Assembly: GCA_963746185.1 (NCBI GenBank)
Contig: CAVVAE010000004.1
Location: 1,054,001 to 1,118,000, forward strand
Reading direction: 5' to 3'
From: CAVVAE01 sp963746185
Lineage (GTDB): Bacteria; Actinomycetota; Actinomycetes; Propionibacteriales; Nocardioidaceae
Length of the DNA: 64,000 nt
Of this stretch, positions 7,755 through 15,181 are shown one piece after another; within the stretch, counting starts at the first letter, position 1, and every line of letters starts with the position of its first letter. The translations under genes and the position numbers were made by a program. The notes beneath the pieces were generated by a model that ran no database searches, was not told where the DNA came from, and saw nothing but the letters and a program-made list of their open reading frames with translations.

Positions 7755-9143
7755 TTACAGGGACTTCACGGCAGAAAGGAGTTTGCTCATCGAATCTTTG
7801 GCGTCCCCGAACAGGAGGGTGGTCTTGGGGTCGAAGAGCAACTCGTTCTCGATGCCGGCAAAGCCTGGCCGCATCGACCGCTTCATGAAGACCACCTGCT
7901 TCGCCTCGTCGGCCGCCAGGATCGGCATCCCGTAGATCGGCGCCCCCGGCGTGGTCTTGGCTGCCGGGTTGACGACATCGTTCGCGCCGACGATGAGCAC
8001 CACGTCGGCCTGTTTGAACTCGGAGTTGATGTCGTCCATCTCCTTGAGCTGCTCATACGGCACTTGCGCCTCGGCGAGCAGCACGTTCATATGGCCGGGC
8101 ATCCGACCGGCGACGGGATGGATCGCGTAGTCGACGTTGATCCCCCGGGCCCCGAGCTCATCGACAAGCTCTCGCAGCGTGTGCTGCGCTTGCGCCACCG
8201 CAAGCCCGTAGCCCGGTACGACGATCACCCGGCGGGCGTACCCCAGCAGGATCGCCACGTCCTGCGGCCCGGCCGACCGCACCGGCCGGTCAGACATCTC
8301 TGACGAGCCGAGAGTTGACCCACCCTTCAACGCGCCGAACAAGATGTTGAAGACCGACCGTCCCATCGCCGACGCCATCAAGCGCGTCAGCAGCGTTCCG
8401 GACGCGCCCACCAACGTGCCCGCGATCAGCAGCAATGTGTTGCCGAGCACGTAGCCACCGGCTGCGACCGTCAGGCCGGTGAACGCGTTGAGCAGTGAGA
8501 TGACGATCGGTACGTCGGCACCACCCACCGGCAAGACGAGCAAGACGCCGATGACCAGGCCCAGCAAGCCCAGGACCACACCGGCCCACAGCGCCGGATC
8601 CGCCACGAGCACGATCGACAGCACTAATCCGGCCACCAGCGAGCCACCGAACAGAGCCGGCAGCCCCGGGAACATGACCGGTCGGGTCGTCATCAGCTCC
8701 TGGAGCTTGGCGAACGTCACCATCGATCCGGAGAAGCTGATCGTGCCCACCAAGATCGTGAACGCGATCGCCACCAGGTTGAACGTCGGTACGTCGGACA
8801 GGGTGCCCCCATCGACGACCTCGTGGAGCTCGAGCAGCGCCACCAGCGATGCCGCCCCGCCTCCAACGCCGTTGAACAACGCCACCAGCTGTGGCATCTG
8901 GGTCATCTGTACGCGCTGCGCGCCGACCACTCCGAGGACCGTGCCGATCGCGATGGCGATCAGGATCAGCAGCACGTGGTCCAGTTCGGCGTACGCGAAG
9001 ATCGTGATGGTGGCCAGCACGGCACCAGCCGCACCGAGCAGGTTGCCGTTACGCGCCGTCTTGGGTGACGACAAACCCTTGAGCGCGAGGATGAAACAAA
9101 CGGCGGCGACGAGAAACAGCAGCTGAGCGGTGCTATCGCTCAT
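7755..9143 (-). CDS. pntB: NAD(P) transhydrogenase subunit beta (Re/Si-specific)
   Basis: A 462-residue subunit of proton-translocating transhydrogenase, which uses the proton motive force to pass hydride from NADH to NADP+. The first about 270 residues form the membrane domain II with nine or so helices; the remainder is domain III, the NADP(H) site, with VIVVPGYGLAVAQAQH, HPVAGRMPGHMNVLLAEA and GANDVVNPAAKT motifs, and ends with the usual 'LLFGDAKDSM'. It is the last gene of a three-gene operon and overlaps the upstream gene by 4 nt (ATGA). Confidence 0.95.
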   Translation of the reverse strand: MSDSTAQLLFLVAAVCFILALKGLSSPKTARNGNLLGAAGAVLATITIFAYAELDHVLLILIAIAIGTVLGVVGAQRVQMTQMPQLVALFNGVGGGAASLVALLELHEVVDGGTLSDVPTFNLVAIAFTILVGTISFSGSMVTFAKLQELMTTRPVMFPGLPALFGGSLVAGLVLSIVLVADPALWAGVVLGLLGLVIGVLLVLPVGGADVPIVISLLNAFTGLTVAAGGYVLGNTLLLIAGTLVGASGTLLTRLMASAMGRSVFNILFGALKGGSTLGSSEMSDRPVRSAGPQDVAILLGYARRVIVVPGYGLAVAQAQHTLRELVDELGARGINVDYAIHPVAGRMPGHMNVLLAEAQVPYEQLKEMDDINSEFKQADVVLIVGANDVVNPAAKTTPGAPIYGMPILAADEAKQVVFMKRSMRPGFAGIENELLFDPKTTLLFGDAKDSMSKLLSAVKSL

Positions 9144-9436
9144 GCGCGAGGCTCCTTCTTGCGAACGAACATCTGCAGCATCCGGTCCGTGACCACGAAG
9201 CCGCCCACCATGTTGACGGTGGCCAGGACGACGGCAATCAACCCCACGAGCAGTGCCGGTGTCGAGTCGGTGGTGCCCGTGACCGCGATGGCGCCGATCA
9301 AGATGATGCCGTGGATGGCGTTGGCGCCTGACATCAATGGCGTATGCAGTGTCGAGGAGACCTTGGAGATGACCTCGATCCCGACGAAGACACTAAGGAC
9401 GAAGATCGTCAACCAGACCAGGTCGGCTTCACTCAT
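9140..9436 (-). CDS. pntAB: NAD(P) transhydrogenase subunit alpha, membrane part (alpha-2)
   Basis: A 98-residue protein with three membrane segments, including SGANAIHGIILIGAIAV, the conserved helix of the alpha-subunit membrane domain. It forms the proton channel with PntB. In actinobacteria the alpha chain is split into a soluble and a membrane protein, as here. Both flanking junctions are 4-nt start/stop overlaps, so the three proteins are translationally coupled. Confidence 0.93.
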   Translation of the reverse strand: MSEADLVWLTIFVLSVFVGIEVISKVSSTLHTPLMSGANAIHGIILIGAIAVTGTTDSTPALLVGLIAVVLATVNMVGGFVVTDRMLQMFVRKKEPRA

Positions 9437-10557
9437 GCCATGCTCTCCAATGCTTCGCGGGTAGGTTCATGGGTGACTTGCCCGGCATGCGTCACGCAGG
9501 TGCCCGCCACGATCTCGTCGTCGTAGTCCGGTGCGAAGCCGCCCTCGCCGGTCATCAACGTGACGATGTTCACCAGGTTTTGCGCATAGAGCTTGCTGGC
9601 CGGGCCGGGCATCTGGCTCGGCACGTTCGACGCGCCCCAGATCTGCGCGTTCCCGACGTTCACGACGCCGCCAGGCACTGAGCCCTCGACGTTTCCGCCC
9701 GACTCGGCGGCCAGGTCGATGACCACCGATCCGGGTTTCATCGCCTCGACCATCGCGGTCGTCACCAGCTTGGGCGCGGCACGCCCGGGCACCGCAGCGG
9801 TCGTGATCAGCGCATCCGCGGCTGCGATGTGAGGCGTCAGTAGCTCACGCTGCCGCTCCGCACGGTCTTCGGTCATCTCTCGGGCGTAGCCACCGGCACC
9901 CTCGAGGGTGTCGAGCTCGAGCTCGATGGCGACCGCGCCCATCGACCTGATCTCCTCAGCGGCGGCCGCCCGGACGTCGTACGCCTTGACGACGGCCCCG
10001 AGCCGCTTGGCGGTGGCGATGGCCTGCAGCCCAGCGACACCAGCTCCGAGTACGACGACCTCGGCCGGCGGCACTGTCCCGGCGGCCGTCATGTTGAGCG
10101 GGAAGAACCGCCGAAGGCGACCAGCCGCGACCACGGCGCAGCGATAGCCGGCGACCAGAGCCTGCGAGCTGAGCGCGTCCATCGACTGAGCGCGGGAAAT
10201 CCGAGGCACGAGCTCCATGGCGAACGAGGTGATCTGCAGGTCACGCAGCTCCTTGACGAGCTCGAGCGACTGCGCTGTCGGGAGGAACGAGATCGTGGCC
10301 GCGCCCTCACGGAGCAGCCGCAGCTGCGGGCTTGTCAGTGGCTGGACGGACAAGACGACGTCGGCGTACTCCAGGGCATCGGCGTTGATGAGCGCTCCTG
10401 CATCGGCGTACTCCTCATCGGCGTACTGCGCGAGGCGGCCGGCATCGGGCTCGACCGCGACGTCGTACCCGATCGCCGTCAGCTTGCTGACCAGTTCGGG
10501 GACCATCGCGACGCGCGCCTCGCCGTCGAGGGTCTCCTTCACGATTGCGACCAACAC
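9433..10557 (-). CDS. pntAA: NAD(P) transhydrogenase subunit alpha, NAD-binding part (alpha-1)
   Basis: A 374-residue soluble domain I protein. It begins VAIVKETLDGEARVAMVPE, the family opening, and contains VVVLGAGVAGLQAIATAKRLGAVVKAYD (residues about 170-197), a Rossmann NAD-binding site, plus 'PGRAAPKLVT' and 'GGNVEGSVPGG'. These also occur in alanine dehydrogenase, but the operon with the two membrane subunits settles the identity. The GTG start at 10557 is supported by TAGGTT 6 nt upstream on minus, indicating a leaderless operon mRNA. Confidence 0.94.
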   Translation of the reverse strand: MLVAIVKETLDGEARVAMVPELVSKLTAIGYDVAVEPDAGRLAQYADEEYADAGALINADALEYADVVLSVQPLTSPQLRLLREGAATISFLPTAQSLELVKELRDLQITSFAMELVPRISRAQSMDALSSQALVAGYRCAVVAAGRLRRFFPLNMTAAGTVPPAEVVVLGAGVAGLQAIATAKRLGAVVKAYDVRAAAAEEIRSMGAVAIELELDTLEGAGGYAREMTEDRAERQRELLTPHIAAADALITTAAVPGRAAPKLVTTAMVEAMKPGSVVIDLAAESGGNVEGSVPGGVVNVGNAQIWGASNVPSQMPGPASKLYAQNLVNIVTLMTGEGGFAPDYDDEIVAGTCVTHAGQVTHEPTREALESMA

Positions 10558-10563
10558 GTGCCG

Positions 10564-10569
10564 AACCTA
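10564..10569 (-). promoter_or_regulatory. -10 box (TAGGTT) of the transhydrogenase operon
   Basis: On minus, TAGGTT ends 6 nt before the GTG start of the first operon gene, the same geometry as at upp. Confidence 0.55.
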
Positions 10570-10595
10570 AAGCAAAGCGTGTCCTCGCGACACCA

Positions 10596-10675
10596 CCGGG
10601 GGCCGTGTCCGACGAGCTCGGTCATCAGAAGGGCGATGACGACGCCCGACGTCCAGCAGTCCGACCGGCCCCCGG
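10596..10675. other. Nested inverted repeats (three-way-junction-like intergenic element)
   Basis: A 9-bp perfect outer stem, CCGGGGGCC (10596-10604) with GGCCCCCGG (10667-10675), encloses two smaller hairpins: CCGA/TCGG at 10609-10621 and GGGCG/CGCCC at 10631-10647. It lies between the 3' end of the secreted-protein gene and the transhydrogenase promoter. It could be that gene's terminator or a structured RNA; no T-run follows. Confidence 0.4.
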
Positions 10676-10688
10676 ATGGCTCAGCGAC

Positions 10689-11246
10689 TCAGCCCGCCAA
10701 TGCGTCGCACAGATTCTCAGCGGAGCCCTTGGGTCCGAGGGCGAGGTGGCTCACACCCTCCTCGACAGACAGCGTCGAGCCGGTGCCACCGATGCGGTAG
10801 ATGCCCGCAGGAATGTCGCTGCCTGGTCGGATCGTGCCCGCGAAATGCCCAGTGAGCAGGGTGATCGATGAGAACGACCCGTCAGCGTCGTAGGTCACGA
10901 CTGATCGGCCGCTCAGGTTCCTGACAACAGACTCACCACTGTCGGCGTTGGTGAACCTCATCACCAGCGGGCCCTTCCAGAGCTGCGTCTTCGTGGTGCC
11001 GTCAGGATAGGTAGCCACATCCATGAAGAACTCGCGGTCGGCCACGACGTGTTCGTCCACTGCGAACGTGCAACCGCGGCCAGCCGGTGCCGTGGAGTCT
11101 TCCTGGTGAAAGCGGACCCACTCCAGCGAGTTACTGGCGACATTTGATGGCGAGTCAGCCCCGGCGACAGCCGAGGGCGCAGAACCGACCCCAGCGAGGG
11201 CTCCCGAGATCGCGATCATCCCGATGAGGGAAACAAGCTTGTGCAT
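10689..11246 (-). CDS. Secreted protein of unknown function
   Basis: A 185-residue protein with a clear Sec signal peptide: MHKLVSLIGMIAISGALAGV with cleavage likely after AVAGA near residue 31. The mature part is predicted to be beta-rich, has two cysteines (near 'GRGCTF' and 'ENLCDA') that could form a disulfide once exported, and ends shortly after the second. I do not recognise the family with certainty; related short secreted actinobacterial proteins are uncharacterised. AGGAG lies 9 nt before the ATG. It is divergent from a CGNR regulator, 87 nt apart. Confidence 0.75.
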   Translation of the reverse strand: MHKLVSLIGMIAISGALAGVGSAPSAVAGADSPSNVASNSLEWVRFHQEDSTAPAGRGCTFAVDEHVVADREFFMDVATYPDGTTKTQLWKGPLVMRFTNADSGESVVRNLSGRSVVTYDADGSFSSITLLTGHFAGTIRPGSDIPAGIYRIGGTGSTLSVEEGVSHLALGPKGSAENLCDALAG

Positions 11247-11258
11247 AGCGAAAGTCTC

Positions 11259-11288
11259 CTAACCTCCCAATTAACTTTTACCGGTTAG
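11259..11288. promoter_or_regulatory. Possible operator: inverted CTAACC / GGTTAG in a divergent promoter region
   Basis: CTAACC (11259-11264) and GGTTAG (11283-11288) form an inverted repeat with 18-nt spacing in the AT-rich gap between the secreted-protein gene and the CGNR regulator. It overlaps the former's ribosome-binding site. Binding by the CGNR protein is a guess. Confidence 0.3.
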
Positions 11289-11333
11289 CAGGTCACCACA
11301 CTCGATGGTAACGATTCAAGGCACAATGTCGGC

Positions 11334-11960
11334 ATGCACTGGGTGGAGCTCGACGGGTTGCAGGTTCCGAAGCGCGTGGGCGGGCATCCCGCGCTGGACT
11401 TCTGCAACACCTGGGCAGGCTGGGGCGAACCTCCCCACCCCGGGCAGGAGTGGCTCGCGACCTACGACCACTTCGCGGTGTGGACCATGCACGCCGAACT
11501 GGTGCTGCCCGACGACGTACGACGTCTGCGGCGATCAGCCAGCCGCCAGTCTCACGAGGCGCGGGTCGTCTTGTCGGCGGCCCGCCAGTTGCGCACCGCG
11601 GCCCACACTGCGGCACTCGATCCGACGGACTCGCGCGCGATGGCATCGATCACCGGCCATCTCCGGCGCGCCGGATCCGTCGCCCGGGTGGAGTCAGGCA
11701 CCAACCCTCGATGGAGTTTCCCGACAAGCGCCGGTCTCCAGCTTCCCCTGCTCGCGACCGCCTGGGCTGTGGGGGAGCTCCTCACTTCGGGGCTGCTCGA
11801 CCGCGTGCGCGCGTGTCCTGGGAGCGATTGCGGCTGGCTCTTCGTCGACACATCCGGTCGACGGCGCTGGTGCAGCATGAGTTCGTGCGGCAACCGAGCC
11901 AAAGTGAAGGCGTTCGCCGAGCGACGCCGCAAGGATTCCTCGTCCGATCCGGGAGTGTGA
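11334..11960 (+). CDS. CGNR zinc-finger transcriptional regulator (ABATE domain)
   Basis: A 208-residue protein. The N-terminal part, with GGHPALDFCNTWAGWGEPPH, is the ABATE (putative stress-induced) domain; the C-terminal part carries the CGNR zinc finger, C-P-G-S-D-C...RRWCSMSSCGNRAKVKAF, with four cysteines in two pairs and the name-giving CGNR. Such proteins are predicted DNA-binding regulators, abundant in actinobacteria, with few known targets. CACAAT lies 6 nt before the ATG. The divergent secreted-protein gene is the natural candidate target. Confidence 0.9.
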   Translation: MHWVELDGLQVPKRVGGHPALDFCNTWAGWGEPPHPGQEWLATYDHFAVWTMHAELVLPDDVRRLRRSASRQSHEARVVLSAARQLRTAAHTAALDPTDSRAMASITGHLRRAGSVARVESGTNPRWSFPTSAGLQLPLLATAWAVGELLTSGLLDRVRACPGSDCGWLFVDTSGRRRWCSMSSCGNRAKVKAFAERRRKDSSSDPGV

Positions 11961-12057
11961 CGCAGATCAGTTACCACGGCTGAGGCCCAGGTCGACCGAA
12001 AGGACGCCCACCCACCACAGCGGGGCGGCGCCATTTCCGTTGCAGGTCGCGGTGAAG

Positions 12058-12597
12058 TCAGTGGTTGATTCGTCGGTCTCGCTCTGAGGCATTGAAGGCG
12101 ACGTAAGCACGTGGCCAGCTCAGGCCCCAGTGCATGCCGTGGTCGATCGGTTCGCCGAATCCCAGTCGCTCGTAGAGACGAATGGCCGGGTTGGTCTTGG
12201 CGACCTCGAGTTGAACCGAGCGGCCGGCTGCCTTCGCCTCGGCGAGCAGCCCCCTGAGAAGCTGGGTACCGACGCCGTTTCCGCGCCATCGCGGAAGCAG
12301 GCTGATGTCGACGAGGTGCAGCGTCGGGCCGGTGCGGTCAACCAGGATTCGGCCGGCCCGGAGACCCTCGACGTACACGGTCTGCCTGTCGAGCGCAGGG
12401 TGTCTTTTGTCGTAATGCGTCTCTTGAGCCTGCGCCTGCACGTGGACGATCGCCTGATTCTGGTTGGCGCTCCATCCGAGGGCACCGAAATCGTCAGCGC
12501 GAGTGGACGCGTACAGCACGAACATGAAGATAGCGTCGCTGTCGTCGGTGGGTCGCGTGGTGACGATGAGATCGGTTCGGCCGGCGGTGAGGGTCAC
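12058..12597 (-). CDS. GNAT family N-acetyltransferase
   Basis: A protein of about 179 residues. LHLVDISLLPRWRGNGVGTQLL has the acetyl-CoA pyrophosphate-binding Q/RxxGxG/A loop (RWRGNGVG), and 'NPAIRLYERLGFGE' is the usual C-terminal GNAT motif. I place the start at GTG 12597 because its GTGA overlaps the stop of the upstream DUF6916 gene by 4 nt; an earlier in-frame ATG at 12618 would give a 25-nt overlap. Substrate unknown. The pair resembles accessory genes that accompany phage-tail-collar-like proteins elsewhere. Confidence 0.85.
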   Translation of the reverse strand: MTLTAGRTDLIVTTRPTDDSDAIFMFVLYASTRADDFGALGWSANQNQAIVHVQAQAQETHYDKRHPALDRQTVYVEGLRAGRILVDRTGPTLHLVDISLLPRWRGNGVGTQLLRGLLAEAKAAGRSVQLEVAKTNPAIRLYERLGFGEPIDHGMHWGLSWPRAYVAFNASERDRRINH

Positions 12598-12926
12598 GGG
12601 AGGTCCTGGTTGACGCACCCTGCGTAGCGCAATTCGTCGTCGCCAGCCCCGACGGGGACGATGAAGAGCAGGAACGTCGTACCGTCGGCCGCTCGCAACT
12701 GATACATGGCCTGCTCGAGGGGCCGGTCCGGCTGCCCCTGGAACTCGACTCTGAAGGCACGTGAGCCAGCTTGCTCGCCTGCCTCGATCACGGCGGAACA
12801 GCTGAGAACTCCGGCAGGCTTGCAGTCGAGGTGATACACCTCGAGGGATGAGCCGGCCAGGTCCTTGAAGTAGGCAGAGTCGGGTACGGAGACGCCAGTG
12901 CCAACAGTTATTTCTTGTGCTTCCAC
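12594..12926 (-). CDS. DUF6916-like small protein
   Basis: A 110-residue protein. The stretch FRVEFQGQPDRPLEQAMYQL followed by a hydrophobic strand and LFIVPVGAGDDELRY matches the DUF6916 pattern (a 'F.GP...L.QG.Y.L' strand and 'LFLVPVG' end). In other bacteria this family sits beside microcystin-dependent/tail-collar proteins and a GNAT enzyme; here only the GNAT partner (overlapping downstream) is present. The GTG start has no strong ribosome-binding site. Confidence 0.65.
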   Translation of the reverse strand: MEAQEITVGTGVSVPDSAYFKDLAGSSLEVYHLDCKPAGVLSCSAVIEAGEQAGSRAFRVEFQGQPDRPLEQAMYQLRAADGTTFLLFIVPVGAGDDELRYAGCVNQDLP

Positions 12927-13164
12927 GGGGTGCCGTGCCTCTCTCCGCCTAGTGACGGTGCGAAGTCAGAGTTTCACCCTGTGTGATGGTTCGGACGTGA
13001 TTGCCCGGATCTCAACCGAAAGGACGATGAGCCATCCCCCGATCGCCAGCGCCGATTCAGACGCGGGCTTTCGCACCGTTCGACAGCGGTCATTCAATCT
13101 GGGTGATGCTCCGTCAGTCGTCACCGTCGTATGTTGTCCACGACTCGGCAGAAAGGGGACGACG

Positions 13165-13671
13165 ATGGGACTGCGCAACCGCGGCCTTGATGGCCCTAAG
13201 TTCCAGATGCGCGAGAAGATCATGGCGATCGGCGACGACTACTGGATCGAGGACGAGGAGGGTAACAAGCTCTTCAAGGTCAACGGCAAGGCCGCTCGGA
13301 TGCGCGACACCTTCATTCTCGAGGATGCAGACGGTAACGAGCTGTCGAAGATCCAGGAGAAGAAACTCAGCATCCGCGACAAGATGACGATCGAGCGCGG
13401 CAGCACCAAGGCGACAGTGCACAAGCGCCTGCTGGGCATCCGCGACCACTACATTATCGACGTCGACGGCGGCGAGGACCTCAAGGTTCACGGCAATATC
13501 GTCGACCACGAGTACAAGATCGAACGAGACGGCGACACCGTGGCGACAGTGTCGAAGAAGTGGTTCCGGCTGCGCGACACCTACGGTGTCCAGCTGTCCG
13601 AGGAACAGGATGTTGCGCTCATCTTGGCAATCACGGTGTGCGTCGACGCGATGGCGCGCGCGGGCGACTAA
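13165..13671 (+). CDS. LURP-one-related (LOR/Tubby-like) family protein
   Basis: A 168-residue protein with the LOR fold's repeated beta-hairpins: 'YWIEDEEGNKLFKVNGKAARMRDTF' type repeats recur three times as strand-turn-strand units such as FILEDADGNELSKIQEKKLS, MTIERGSTKATVHKRLL and YIIDVDGGEDLKVHGNIVD. A conserved helix, QDVALILAITVCVDAMA, closes the protein as the hydrophobic core helix of Tubby-like barrels. AAAGGGG lies 6 nt before ATG 13165, so the upstream open frame is not used. Members may bind membrane lipids; bacterial function is unknown. Confidence 0.88.
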   Translation: MGLRNRGLDGPKFQMREKIMAIGDDYWIEDEEGNKLFKVNGKAARMRDTFILEDADGNELSKIQEKKLSIRDKMTIERGSTKATVHKRLLGIRDHYIIDVDGGEDLKVHGNIVDHEYKIERDGDTVATVSKKWFRLRDTYGVQLSEEQDVALILAITVCVDAMARAGD

Positions 13672-13690
13672 CCACAGGGTCGCGGGTAGG

Positions 13691-14626
13691 TCAGTAGTAG
13701 TAGGGGTAGTCCGACCAGTCCGGGGGCCGCTTTTCGAGGAACGCGTCCCGTCCCTCGGCGGCTTCGTCAGTGCCGTAGGCGAGCCGAGTCGCCTCCCCCG
13801 CGAACAGCTGCTGGCCGACCAGTCCGTCGTCGATGAGGTTGAAGGAGTACTTGAGCATCCGCTGCGCCGTCGGCGACTTGCTATTGATCTTGGCCGCCCA
13901 CTCCAGGGCCACGCTCTCCAGCTGGTCATGCGGTACGACGGCGTTGACCATGCCCATTCGATGCGCGGCCTCGGCGTCGTACTCCATCCCGAGGAAGAAG
14001 ATCTCCCGAGCGAACTTCTGCCCGACCTGGCGGGCCAAGTAGGCCGAGCCGTAGCCGCCGTCGAACGACGCGACGTCGGCGTCGGTCTGCTTGAAGCGGG
14101 CATGCTCGGCGGACGCGATCGTAAGGTCGGCGACGACGTGCAGGCTGTGACCTCCACCAACCGCCCAGCCGGGTACGACGCAGAGCACCACCTTGGGCAT
14201 GAAGCGGATCAGCCGCTGGCACTCGAGGATGTGCAGCCGGCCGAGTCTCGCCGGATCTGGCGTCGGCGGCTGCGAGTCGTCTGCTGAGCTCGGTGGCTCT
14301 GTTTCGTACTGGTAGCCGGCCTTCCCGCGGATGCGCTGGTCACCGCCAGAGCAGAACGCCCAGCCACCATCGCGCGGTGAAGGACCGTTACCAGTCAGCA
14401 GTACGCATCCCACGTCGGAGGACATCCGGGCGTGATCGAGACAGCGGTAAAGCTCGTCGACCGTGTGCGGGCGAAACGCGTTGCGCACCTCGGGGCGGTG
14501 GAACGCGATCCGCACCGTCCCCTGTTCGACCGCGCGGTGATAGGTCACGTCGGTGAGGTCGTCGAAACCCGGTACCTCTCGCCAAACACTCGGGTCGAAG
14601 ATTTCAGATACCTCAGGACCACTCAT
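13691..14626 (-). CDS. menB: 1,4-dihydroxy-2-naphthoyl-CoA synthase
   Basis: A 311-residue crotonase-fold enzyme that closes the naphthoate ring of menaquinone. VRIAFHRPEVRNAFRPHTVDEL and WAFCSGGDQRIRGKAGYQY are MenB-specific: the first is the CoA-binding strand and the second the oxyanion-hole region with the flexible loop. The C-terminal 'EGRDAFLEKRPPDWSDYPYYY' is the usual MenB ending. No other men gene lies in the window. The ATG is preceded by TAGGGT at 6 nt. Confidence 0.95.
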   Translation of the reverse strand: MSGPEVSEIFDPSVWREVPGFDDLTDVTYHRAVEQGTVRIAFHRPEVRNAFRPHTVDELYRCLDHARMSSDVGCVLLTGNGPSPRDGGWAFCSGGDQRIRGKAGYQYETEPPSSADDSQPPTPDPARLGRLHILECQRLIRFMPKVVLCVVPGWAVGGGHSLHVVADLTIASAEHARFKQTDADVASFDGGYGSAYLARQVGQKFAREIFFLGMEYDAEAAHRMGMVNAVVPHDQLESVALEWAAKINSKSPTAQRMLKYSFNLIDDGLVGQQLFAGEATRLAYGTDEAAEGRDAFLEKRPPDWSDYPYYY

Positions 14627-14632
14627 GCGGCG

Positions 14633-14638
14633 ACCCTA
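14633..14638 (-). promoter_or_regulatory. -10 box (TAGGGT) of menB
   Basis: On minus, TAGGGT ends 6 nt before the menB ATG; no ribosome-binding site is present, suggesting leaderless transcription. Confidence 0.5.
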
Positions 14639-15181
14639 TCCCCGCGGTTGACCGGCCGATGCGCCGAGATCGAGGCCCATCACCTGGGTGTCAGGACTGA
14701 GCTCGCCGAGCTTGCGCCATCCACGGGCGGCGTACAGCCGGACTGCGGGCGAGTCGTGGTTGTCGGTGCTGAGCAGTGCCCGCTTCGGCGCGGCGTTGTC
14801 GAGGAGTACGTCGTGCAGCCGGCTACCGAGTCCTTCTCGCCTGGCATTCGGCAACACCGCCAGCTCGACGAACTCGAAGTGGCCACCCACCCACTCATCG
14901 GCCACTGCTGGGGGTAGCGCTTTGACGACCCGGTCGGGCCAGTACTGACCACGCTGTCCCACGTACCCCCAGGCGAAGCCGACCAGTCGAAGGTTGCGCA
15001 TGGCGACGGTCAAGCGGAAGCCCTCGCGGGCACAGTGGCGTTCGTACAACTCCTCTTGCCACGAGGCCTTGTTCGGGTGGTCTCCGAAGACGGCGTCGTA
15101 CACCTCGAAGACCTCGGAGGCGTACTTCAGCGCCTCCGTGCGCCCCCATGCCTTGACGACCGTTGCCTGTCCGACCATCAC
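14636..15181 (-). CDS. GNAT family N-acetyltransferase
   Basis: A 181-residue acyltransferase with FEFVELAVLPNARREGLGSRLHDVLL, where RREGLGSR is the acetyl-CoA loop, and 'SPAVRLYAARGWRKLGEL' near the end. It overlaps the stop codon of the upstream permease gene: GTG 15181 gives a 4-nt overlap, and ATG 15178 gives TGATG. So it is translationally coupled to a purine-uptake operon. Its tail overlaps the menB promoter by a few bases. Substrate unknown. Confidence 0.85.
   Translation of the reverse strand: MMVGQATVVKAWGRTEALKYASEVFEVYDAVFGDHPNKASWQEELYERHCAREGFRLTVAMRNLRLVGFAWGYVGQRGQYWPDRVVKALPPAVADEWVGGHFEFVELAVLPNARREGLGSRLHDVLLDNAAPKRALLSTDNHDSPAVRLYAARGWRKLGELSPDTQVMGLDLGASAGQPRG

Noticed and set aside
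12898..13164. N-terminal extension of the LURP-one-like protein
   Set aside because: AAAGGGG and ATG 13165 fit the family start; the upstream stretch lacks coding character.
13114..14160. 348-codon minus-strand open frame spanning two genes
   Set aside because: Overlaps menB in another frame and runs antisense through the LURP-one-like gene; both of those have family motifs.
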